DNA of 64,000 nt, from assembly GCA_006503475.1 (NCBI GenBank), contig RSEH01000064.1, forward strand, positions 62,001 to 126,000, given 5' to 3'. Positions 57,761 through 64,000 of this stretch are shown piece after piece. A program made the position numbers and the translations under genes. The notes below the pieces were generated by a model that saw only the letters and a program-made list of their open reading frames with translations, was not told where the DNA came from and made no database searches. The first letter of the stretch is position 1. Each line of letters opens with the position of its first letter. The DNA is from Stentor roeselii (lineage: Eukaryota > Ciliophora > Heterotrichea > Heterotrichida > Stentoridae).

Positions 57761-58141
57761 ATGGGAATTAGACATCCTAAAAAGTGTCAGGGTTTCGAGG
57801 ATTATAGGGATATTGTGAAAAGTGAGGAAATCGTTGTTTTTGTGGAAAGGTTTGAGAAAGAGTCGTTTGAAACGATTCAAATTTTTAAGAAGTTTTTGTT
57901 GAGACCTTTTATTATTGATGTTGATCAGGAGGTTAGTAGGATTTCTGCTCTTCAGGCTGCTTTCCAGTTATCTGGGAATATGAAGTGTCCTTTAATTTTT
58001 ATTTCAGGTGGTTTTTTTGGATCTCTAAAGGAACTCAAATCTTCAGTCAAGAGAAACCTATTCACGAAAACTCTGAAAACTCATAAAATATCCTTCCGAG
58101 AACTGACAGAAGATGAGGAAAAAAGTCTGGAATTTCGTTAA
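57761..58141 (+). CDS. Glutaredoxin-like protein without the active-site cysteines
   Basis: 126 aa. EEIVVFVERFEKESFETIQI sits where a glutaredoxin has VVVFSKTYCPYC; the C-x-x-C/S motif is replaced by FEKESFE. Later blocks fit the fold: RPFIIDVDQE, an ISALQAAFQLSG helix, KCPLIFISGGFFGSLKELKS (cis-Pro and glycine-rich glutathione site). So it looks like a glutaredoxin fold that has lost redox chemistry, perhaps a binding or regulatory protein. The single nearby Cys (KCP) is next to the cis-Pro. Confidence 0.65.
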   Translation: MGIRHPKKCQGFEDYRDIVKSEEIVVFVERFEKESFETIQIFKKFLLRPFIIDVDQEVSRISALQAAFQLSGNMKCPLIFISGGFFGSLKELKSSVKRNLFTKTLKTHKISFRELTEDEEKSLEFR

Positions 58142-58158
58142 CCTGATAACATTAACTA

Positions 58159-58752
58159 TTACTTCTTCTTTTTCCTGTTCCTTTTCTTCTTATCAGTTTT
58201 GACCTCCTGAGCAGCTTCCTTGACCAGTTCTTTGTCCTCTTCCTTAATAATAGGTTTTGGTTTAATAAAGACCTTTCTCATATCGTAAGCGTCTTCACCA
58301 TCAGCGTAATACTTAGCCTCGATATCATTGATCTGATATCCCAAAGTCTGTGAATAAAGAGTGAAAGCTGCTCGATTTCCGACCCTGACATGAAGACTGA
58401 CATATTCTGCATCATAAACTTCAATCATTTCCTTATCTGATTATGATTTACGCGAAGACTCCATGAGTTTGGTGGCAATACCAAGTTTTCTATAAGTTCT
58501 GAGCACACTAATAGAAGTAATGTGTCCATGAACAGGAGTATCAGGGTTTTCATCTTCCCTACATAGACTCTACATCTTGGCCAAAACATATCCCACGATT
58601 TTCCCATCAATCTCAGCCACATGCAGTAGATGCGGCCAACTCAAGATATGATAATAATAATACTTCAAATTATAATTCTCCGGAAGACACATCAAATTGC
58701 AGTTCTGAATCTTCAGCAGGTCTGCAGGAGTCGCTCTCCGTATGCACACCAT
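58159..58752 (-). CDS. NAA10: N-alpha-acetyltransferase 10 (NAA10/Ard1), two 15-nt introns
   Basis: Three exons (58752-58574, 58558-58452, 58436-58159) give 187 aa. [40 protein letters not shown] and [16 protein letters not shown] match NAA10 closely. The GNAT acetyl-CoA loop [12 protein letters not shown], then [20 protein letters not shown] and [14 protein letters not shown] complete the domain. The tail is Lys/Arg-rich. NAA10 is the catalytic subunit of the ribosome-associated NatA complex. Splicing was placed by eye and restores an unbroken NAA10 alignment. The start is 18 bp from the divergent FAAH gene. Confidence 0.95.
58437..58451 (-). other. 15-nt intron 2 of NAA10
   Basis: On the minus strand it reads gtaaatcataatcag. 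It restores SSHKEMIEV, matching the NAA10 helix. Confidence 0.9.
58559..58573 (-). other. 15-nt intron 1 of NAA10
   Basis: On the minus strand it reads gtagagtctatgtag. It removes an in-frame TAG. Confidence 0.9.
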
Positions 58753-58770
58753 TTATATGGCCTGTTATAA
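58753..58770. promoter_or_regulatory. 18-bp divergent start-to-start spacer
   Basis: Eighteen bases lie between the NAA10 and FAAH-like ATG codons, with ATAAATG contexts on both sides. Confidence 0.55.
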
Positions 58771-60498
58771 ATGCCCAAATTGACTAAAACTCACCTTGCC
58801 TTGCTATTCGGTGCTTATGGTGCCTTCAAATTCGCTAATTTCCTCAATTCCCGAATTTTCAACTGGAAACTTTCTCAAAAGGCGAAGAAAAAACTCACAG
58901 AAAGAAACCTGAAACTTATCCAAGTCCCAGATATCGACCCATCATTAGAATCGATGATTTTAGCATCTACCGCCAGCAGTCTCGCTGAAATGATTCGCTC
59001 TGGCCGAGTGACAAGTGTTGAGGTAGTTTCAACTTATATCAAAAGGGCAAGGACAATAGGAAGACAGCTAAATTTAACTGCTGAGGAATGTTTTCAAGAA
59101 GCTTTGAATGAAGCTGAAAAGTGCGACAAAGAGACAAGAGAAGGAAAGTCTCGAGGTCTTCTACATGGAGTGCCTATCAGTGTCAAGGACCATTACGGCA
59201 TGAAAGGTTTCGTGAGTTCTTGTGGACTTGCCTGGAAACTTGACTACCCTGACCAAGAAACTTCGACAATGGTTCAGTTGTTAGTCGATCAGGGAGCTAT
59301 TCCTTTTGTTAGGTCTAATGTGTGCCAGGGAATGATGTGGATTGAAAGTTCTAATCAAATTTATGGAAAATGTCTCAATCCTTGGGACTTTCAACGCACC
59401 TCAGGAGGATCAAGTGGAGGAGAAGGAGGACTCATCGCTGCTCGAGCTTCTCCTTTGGGAATAGGAAGTGATATTGGAGGGTCTATTAGAGTACCTGCTG
59501 CATTTTGTGGAGTTTATGGGTTTAAAGCTAGCCCTAAGAGAATTTCTTTGAAAGGAATGTACTCATCTTCTGTTTTAAATGTGGAATCTTTTGAATCTGT
59601 TATAAAATGCTCTTATGGCCCTATTGGCAGAACTGTTGATGACTTGGTCCTTGTTATGAAATCTTGGTTCTGTGAAAATCTTTCTAAACTAGACCCGACT
59701 ATTCCTAATCTTCCTTTCAACCTTCAGGAGTTCGAGTCAGAAAAAAAGATGAAAATCGGTTTTTTCACTCATTTTCCAGGATTTCCAGTCGCTCAGTGCA
59801 TCCAAAATGCGATTCTTAGATGTGCTGATGCTTTGAAAGACTGTGAAGTTGTTCCTTACTCGTTCCCTGATTATAGGAAACTTATTTTTGGGTTTCTTGA
59901 TGTGTATGGGGCTGATGTGAAGAATGATTTTGAAACTATGTTGAGAGGAGAAGACCCGGAGCCTTATTACGACCTTGCAATATTTAGTGCACATCATCCT
60001 TATATCACGAATATTGCTCTTAGCATATTAAAAATATTTGGAAATCAAAGACTTGCGGAATTTTATAAAATTAATCAAGGAATCAGTGCGGAGGAGATTT
60101 TGGAGAAGTTTAGAAATCTTCAAGATAATGTTCATGAAGTGGTCAAGGATTGGCAGGAAAAAGGAATTGATGCTGTTATTTGCCCGAATTTTGGATTGGT
60201 TGCGCCTCAACATGGACTAACAGTTGAGGTAGCTCCAAGTCTAGTGTACTCCTTCATCATCAACTCAATGGGCCTTCCAGCGGGTTCAGTTCCAGCAGGT
60301 CTAGTAAAGCCAGAAGAAGCATTTTACACCGACATCGAAAACGACCTCTTAACCTTATCCTGCAACAAAGTAATGTCAGAAAGTGCAGGTCTTCCCTATT
60401 CAATCCAAGTGATCTCTCTTCCATTCCAAGACGAAATCGTATTAAAAGTGATGAAAAAGTTAGAAAACATTCTAAACTTCCACAGTTTCCCTCTCTAA
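58771..60498 (+). CDS. Amidase-signature hydrolase, fatty-acid amide hydrolase (FAAH)-like
   Basis: 575 aa. A hydrophobic N-terminal segment (LALLFGAYGAFKFANFL) may be a membrane anchor, as in FAAH. Amidase signature: VPISVKDHYGMKG (catalytic Lys), RTSGGSSGGEGG (cis-Ser) and GSDIGGSIRVPAAFCGVYGF (Ser nucleophile), giving a complete Ser-Ser-Lys triad. SLAEMIRSGRVTSVEVVSTY is the usual entry. Expected role: hydrolysis of fatty-acid amides or related substrates. Length matches FAAH (about 580 aa). Its stop is 3 bp from the convergent PH gene's stop. Confidence 0.93.
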   Translation: MPKLTKTHLALLFGAYGAFKFANFLNSRIFNWKLSQKAKKKLTERNLKLIQVPDIDPSLESMILASTASSLAEMIRSGRVTSVEVVSTYIKRARTIGRQLNLTAEECFQEALNEAEKCDKETREGKSRGLLHGVPISVKDHYGMKGFVSSCGLAWKLDYPDQETSTMVQLLVDQGAIPFVRSNVCQGMMWIESSNQIYGKCLNPWDFQRTSGGSSGGEGGLIAARASPLGIGSDIGGSIRVPAAFCGVYGFKASPKRISLKGMYSSSVLNVESFESVIKCSYGPIGRTVDDLVLVMKSWFCENLSKLDPTIPNLPFNLQEFESEKKMKIGFFTHFPGFPVAQCIQNAILRCADALKDCEVVPYSFPDYRKLIFGFLDVYGADVKNDFETMLRGEDPEPYYDLAIFSAHHPYITNIALSILKIFGNQRLAEFYKINQGISAEEILEKFRNLQDNVHEVVKDWQEKGIDAVICPNFGLVAPQHGLTVEVAPSLVYSFIINSMGLPAGSVPAGLVKPEEAFYTDIENDLLTLSCNKVMSESAGLPYSIQVISLPFQDEIVLKVMKKLENILNFHSFPL

Positions 60499-60501
60499 CC
60501 A

Positions 60502-61113
60502 TTAATTTAAATAGCTTTTGATACATTCCATAAGCCCGCTCGACCATCTAATCCATTCTTCCTTATCACTTGCAACAAATACCAAGACTTCAATTCTATT
60601 ATCACATTCATGTGACTTAATCGACTTAAAACTTTCAAGACTCAAATTCCGAAAGTCCTTCACATTCATCACTTCACTTAAAGGCCGTCGATTTTCCCTC
60701 CAAGCAGCGACAGTCGCTGATTCCTTGAAAAAACTGATTTCAATGCAAAACTTCTCATCCTTAGAATAAACCCTTCCACAGATGATCTTTCCGACAGGCA
60801 GTTCAAATAAAGGCAAATCATTACATCTCGCTGAAAATTCATTTTTGAAGTACCTGAAAGTCTTTGAATCTAAAACACACCATCGAGGTACAAGAGTCTC
60901 TGTTATCGACCTTTGCAACCTAAACAGTTCTCCTGAGACTTCTGAAAAAGGCCGGTCAGTGGATTCAGTAGTTTTAGACTCAACATGGCAAGGGTTCTGA
61001 ATGCAAGACAAGTACTCAGAAGCCTGCGGCTTCTGAGGGTTATTTTCTGAAAAAGTATCAAAAATGAACTCTTCTCTGGACAATGGCGAGCAGCTGCATC
61101 CGAAGTTTCCCAT
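60502..61113 (-). CDS. Myristoylatable protein with PH-like domain
   Basis: 203 aa. Starts MGNFGCSCS, a strong myristoyl/palmitoyl signal (Gly2, Cys6, Cys8). Residues about 60-200 look like a pleckstrin homology fold: SGELFRLQRSITETLVPRWC, VLDSKTFRYFKN, a variable loop with the SEVMNVKDFRNLS strand, and the C-terminal helix DKEEWIRWSSGLMECIK with the invariant Trp. It should bind phosphoinositides or protein partners at membranes. Two convergent genes end within 3 bp here. Confidence 0.82.
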   Translation of the reverse strand: MGNFGCSCSPLSREEFIFDTFSENNPQKPQASEYLSCIQNPCHVESKTTESTDRPFSEVSGELFRLQRSITETLVPRWCVLDSKTFRYFKNEFSARCNDLPLFELPVGKIICGRVYSKDEKFCIEISFFKESATVAAWRENRRPLSEVMNVKDFRNLSLESFKSIKSHECDNRIEVLVFVASDKEEWIRWSSGLMECIKSYLN

Positions 61114-61149
61114 GATTTGAATTATTTAGGTTAATGAGTTGAACAAAAT
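61114..61149. promoter_or_regulatory. 36-bp divergent start-to-start spacer
   Basis: 36 bp separate the PH and Rab gene starts. Confidence 0.4.
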
Positions 61150-61776
61150 ATGTCTGATCCTGTCCCTGACTCGCTTTTTAAGCTTATCATCATCGGCGAC
61201 TCTGGTGTCGGAAAGTCCTGCTTTTTACTTCAGTTCTTGGAAGGCGACTTTAAAGAAGACCATAATGTGACCATCGGAGTCGAGTATGGAGCGAAAACTA
61301 TTCAGGCTCTTGGAAAAACTATCAAATTGCAGATTTGGGATACTGCTGGACAAGAGTCGTTTAGAGCTATTACTCGATCTTTTTATCGAAATGCTAATGC
61401 TGTCATTTTAATGTATGATCTTACCAGGCAGGAAACTTTTGATAGTCTTGAGGACTGGCTTAGGGAAATTAGACTTAATAGTGATCAGGATATTGTTGTG
61501 TTTCTTGTTGCTAATATGCTTGACCTTGCGGATGAGGAAAGGGAAATCGATACTAAGGCTGGAGAGAAATTTTTTCAGGAAAAGAAATTGGATGGGTTTA
61601 CTGAGTCTTCTGCGAAAACTGCTGAACATGTCACAGAAGTTTTCATCCAACTCGCTGAGATTCTAGAAAAACGCAAGGAACAGAAAAAGTCTTCTTCTCC
61701 GAAAAAGGAGTCTCAGAGTCCTGTGATGCTTTCGAACCAAAATAACGATGGTAAAGATAAAAAAAGATGTTGTTAA
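61150..61776 (+). CDS. Rab-family small GTPase (Rab2/4/14-like) with altered NKxD
   Basis: 208 aa. [46 protein letters not shown] and ESSAKTAE are all Rab-typical, most like the Rab2/4/14 group. The guanine-specificity motif usually NKxD reads VANMLDL, so the Lys is Met. The C-terminus ends KKRCC, a geranylgeranylation site. Its switch II is otherwise intact. The altered NKxD could lower nucleotide affinity or change specificity. Confidence 0.9.
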   Translation: MSDPVPDSLFKLIIIGDSGVGKSCFLLQFLEGDFKEDHNVTIGVEYGAKTIQALGKTIKLQIWDTAGQESFRAITRSFYRNANAVILMYDLTRQETFDSLEDWLREIRLNSDQDIVVFLVANMLDLADEEREIDTKAGEKFFQEKKLDGFTESSAKTAEHVTEVFIQLAEILEKRKEQKKSSSPKKESQSPVMLSNQNNDGKDKKRCC

Positions 61777-61807
61777 TCCCTAGATTTAATTGAGCCATTC
61801 TTTTAAG

Positions 61808-62686
61808 TCATAAAAACTTCGACTGTCTAGGCCGAGACCATGAGATTCGATTAATCTTCCTCAAAGAAGGATCCGAAAAGTTCCTAGGAAAAACATCAGA
61901 AATATCTTTATAAAGTCCTTGAAGCGACTGTTCTTTCCTCTTAATAACATTCAATTCCTTCACCAAATACTTTTTCTTCGACTCCAATTCAAAAAAAGAT
62001 CGATTTTTGTTAACCCTATGAGAATTGTATCTTTTTTTCAGTCCTTTGCTAATCTTTGAAAGTAAATCAGAAAAACTTCTATCAGGTGAAATTTTTTCTA
62101 TTCCTTTAGTTTCTTCCTTGAGTTGTTGGTAAAGTGTTTTCAATTCAGAGAATCTTTTGTTGTTCATTTCTTGTTTTTGTGAGTTTTTGAAAAGATCTTC
62201 TGAAAGAGTCTCGATTTTCTTCAGGTAAAATTTTTTTATATCTTGTTGAGTCGCTATTTCTTTTGAGAACATGTCTTCAAGGTCTTTTTCTTCTGGCTCT
62301 CGATGATTTGAGCTTTGGGTCTGTGACAGTTTTTGAAGTTTCTTTTGTTTTGAATCGACTTCTTTTTCGAGTTTTTCGAGGTAGTCATTGTTGATCATCT
62401 CGAATCGTGACTTTACTTTTAGGTATTCGGATTCGTAGGATCGGAGCTTTTTTTCTAAGTTTGAAAGAAATTTTAGGTTGACTAATTAGTGGATACGTTC
62501 GGTTTTTGAGTTTTCTATCTTTGCATTGATTGTATCTTCGAATCGTTTTTTAAGTATCTTAATTTCGTTTTTAAGATTTTCATTCTGAGAAGTCAGGTTA
62601 GTTACAATCTCTGAAAATTTTTCTCTTGGTAGTTTTGTTGAGGAAATTCTATTATTAAAATAACTCCAATTAAAACCCAGTATATC
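61808..62686 (-). CDS. Coiled-coil protein, start unresolved, one 15-nt intron
   Basis: Exon 2 (62481-61808) contains MINNDYLEKLEKEVDSKQKK and continues as coiled coil to NRISWSRPRQSKFL. A 15-nt intron (62496-62482) connects it to an upstream frame (62686-62497) with coding-like sequence (LPREKFSEIVTNLTSQNENL, IKILKKRFEDTINAKIENSK). That frame ends at a TAG at 62689-62687 without an ATG, so the true start or a further exon is missing. No domain recognised. If only the ATG at 62398 is used the product is 196 aa. Confidence 0.6.
62482..62496 (-). other. 15-nt intron (coiled-coil gene)
   Basis: On the minus strand it reads gtatccactaattag. It removes an in-frame TAG and joins two coiled-coil frames. 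Confidence 0.7.
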
Positions 62687-62796
62687 CTATCTAATCCTTT
62701 AAATCATCCAATAATTAAAGTAACTAAAATATAATAAAATTCTTCTATCATAATAAATTATCAAAGAAATCTATAAACTTTACTCTATAAATTCAT

Positions 62797-63495
62797 TTAT
62801 TCATCATTCGAAACTTTTCTAATCCACCTAGAAGGAACCGAACTGATCAAAGTCTGTGTCCAGTCCATGCCACTTGCCTTTTTATGTAAAATTTCAACCA
62901 CCGTATTAATATTCAAAACCTTCTTCAACCTAAAAGGATCTGCAAATCCAGCCAAAGCTTCTTTAACAGGTATCCTAGCAGCTGCAATTCCCAAATCCAT
63001 TGCCTTCTTCAAACTTTGTCCAGAAATCACAGTTTTATCAACAAGTCCTCCAACAACATAAACCGAGTTCTCAATATCAACCTCATCAAGTACATCTTCA
63101 GCATCAGGTGACAAAAAAACGATTTTTTTCCCTTGAACTGCAGGAATATCAATAATTTCCTGATGAAAAAGATCGACTTTCCAGCTTTGACTTCCTTTTT
63201 TCATAAGAATTTCTCTTAAATTATCTGAAACTTTTGCGCAGATCATCTTGAAAAATTGAGGATTTTGTTTTCTAAGAAAGCCTACTGAGAGTCGTATCTG
63301 GCAAATCATTGAATTTATTTCAGGGACTTTCATTGTATCTGTGAATGACAGGTCGAGGATGAGAAGAGAGCCTTGAAGGTAGATTCTTTCACTTTCTTCT
63401 CTTTGTTTTGAGATGTTTTCACATTCTTGAGATAAAAATTCCTCGCGGTCGGATTTCGACATTGTTTTCAGGAAGTCTTTTCGGGAAAGGGTCAT
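62797..63495 (-). CDS. TRMT10-type tRNA (guanine-N1)-methyltransferase
   Basis: 232 aa. The SPOUT-class TRM10 blocks are visible: LLILDLSFTDTM, IVFLSPDAEDVLDEVD, SVYVVGGLVDKTV, LKKAMDLGIAAARIPVKEAL and VLNINTVVEILHKKASGMDW. It should methylate guanosine or adenosine at position 9 of tRNAs. It is shorter than animal TRMT10A and lacks a long C-tail. Which compartment (cytosol or mitochondrion) is not clear; no targeting peptide is obvious. Tandem with the next gene, 6 bp apart. Confidence 0.9.
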   Translation of the reverse strand: MTLSRKDFLKTMSKSDREEFLSQECENISKQREESERIYLQGSLLILDLSFTDTMKVPEINSMICQIRLSVGFLRKQNPQFFKMICAKVSDNLREILMKKGSQSWKVDLFHQEIIDIPAVQGKKIVFLSPDAEDVLDEVDIENSVYVVGGLVDKTVISGQSLKKAMDLGIAAARIPVKEALAGFADPFRLKKVLNINTVVEILHKKASGMDWTQTLISSVPSRWIRKVSNDE

Positions 63496-63501
63496 ATTTT
63501 A

Positions 63502-63714
63502 TTAACTATTCGGGTCTTCTTCTGAGTCACTTTTGCTTTTTTTCTTTTTAGATGGCTCTGGGTCGGGTGTTTGGCTTGGGAATAAGGAGGAGAGGTAGTC
63601 GTTTGAAAGGGATTTGGCCTCTTGAAGACCTTCTGGAAGAGATGTTGATAGAGGAATCTCGAAGACTTTCTCGGTTTTTTCTGGGCTTGAATAGGTTGCT
63701 GTTGCTCTAAACAT
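63502..63714 (-). CDS. Small acidic-basic protein, possible Gon7-like KEOPS subunit
   Basis: 70 aa. TATYSSPEKTEKVFEIPLS followed by SLPEGLQEAKSLSNDYLSSL resembles the short N-terminal strand-helix of yeast Gon7 (QYSAPDGVEKSF), a small subunit of the KEOPS tRNA t6A complex. The rest is a charged Lys/Ser/Glu/Asp tail. At this size the match may be chance. The clean ATG in a TTATAAATG context and tight tandem spacing to TRMT10, a tRNA-modification gene, fit a real gene. Confidence 0.55.
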   Translation of the reverse strand: MFRATATYSSPEKTEKVFEIPLSTSLPEGLQEAKSLSNDYLSSLFPSQTPDPEPSKKKKSKSDSEEDPNS

Positions 63715-64000
63715 TTATAATTTAAGGGACTTTGAGGATGGCTCTAGTTTTCAAGGTTATTTAGATGGGTTATTGTTGAAGAAGATCTGAAATTTTAGTT
63801 GTTTTTGGATAAATTTTTAGATTTTTAGGTGAAGTGTTTTTGGGAGATTTTAGGTTTCTTTGGAGGATGTTTAGATTTATAAATATCAACTTTTATTTAA
63901 AATTTCTGATTGGATTAGAAATCAGATTAAAAGATTTTTCTTTTTGGAAAAGTTTTAGTTTCTGTGGAAGGTTTAGTTGGATATAAGACTTTTCAATGCT

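Noticed and set aside
1-64000. A reassigned genetic code (TGA as Trp, or TAA/TAG as Gln)
   Set aside because: TAA, TAG and TGA all terminate complete, full-length proteins, and the in-frame stops inside genes are removed by 15-nt introns in nearly every case.
1-64000. tRNA, rRNA, telomere, CRISPR, transposon or virus-like elements
   Set aside because: No matching motif, reverse transcriptase, transposase, capsid-type gene or terminal repeats were recognised on either strand by eye.

Overview
The window is macronuclear-type DNA from a ciliate, most likely a heterotrich of the Stentor type. This rests on four things. (1) Ciliary and basal-body genes are present (IFT74, a CEP135/Bld10-like protein, SHIPPO-repeat proteins, kinesins, a calcium-dependent kinase). 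(2) Nine introns of about 15 nt, of form GTA...AG, can be placed, and each joins two halves of one protein. (3) TAA, TAG and TGA all act as stops, so the standard code applies; this argues against Blepharisma and Condylostoma. (4) Genes are packed extremely tightly. The genus is an inference from this combination; no ribosomal or telomeric sequence is present to confirm it.

Layout. 1-13.5 kb: a NEK-type kinase cut by the window edge, a myristoylatable PP2C, a degenerate membrane histidine-kinase-like protein, an MT-A70-family protein without the catalytic motif (MTA9/METTL14-like), a Cys-rich protein, a RING-CH membrane E3, ZNHIT1, Rab11, signal peptidase subunit 2, a SIAH-like E3 and an ankyrin-DEDDy exonuclease fusion. 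14-25 kb: a small PG-repeat protein and a large coiled-coil protein whose stops are 1 bp apart, a CDPK, a second RING-CH E3, importin alpha, an unknown basic protein, a DHHC palmitoyltransferase and a four-TM protein. 25-34.5 kb: a cytoskeletal cluster (CEP135-like, LRR/coiled-coil protein, kinase, IFT74), mitochondrial ferredoxin (FDX2 type), a double cNMP-binding-domain protein and the first of two Myb/SANT paralogs. 34.5-42 kb: sparser, AT-rich, with the second Myb paralog, a 21-bp minisatellite, an ungrouped kinesin and several orphan basic proteins. 42-52 kb: a thioredoxin/PDI-like protein, a second PP2C, a kinesin-1-like motor, a SHIPPO protein, a redox-dead PDI-like protein, a two-RRM protein and a bacterial-type S11 D,D-carboxypeptidase. 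52-64 kb: DYRK kinase, cohesin SA/Scc3, cytochrome b5 reductase, a Cys-less glutaredoxin-like protein, NAA10, a FAAH-type amidase, a PH protein, a Rab, a coiled-coil protein, TRMT10 and a possible Gon7-like protein.

The genes do not form operons by function. What unites them is architecture: divergent start codons as little as 13-20 bp apart, convergent stops 1-15 bp apart, one 14-bp convergent coding overlap, and a recurrent ATAAATG start context. Themes are cilia/basal body, signalling (kinases, PP2C, cNMP, Ca2+), membrane traffic (Rabs, DHHC, signal peptidase) and nuclear functions (SA/Scc3, ZNHIT1, MT-A70, importin, NAA10). No mobile element, tRNA, rRNA, CRISPR array or virus-like element was recognised.
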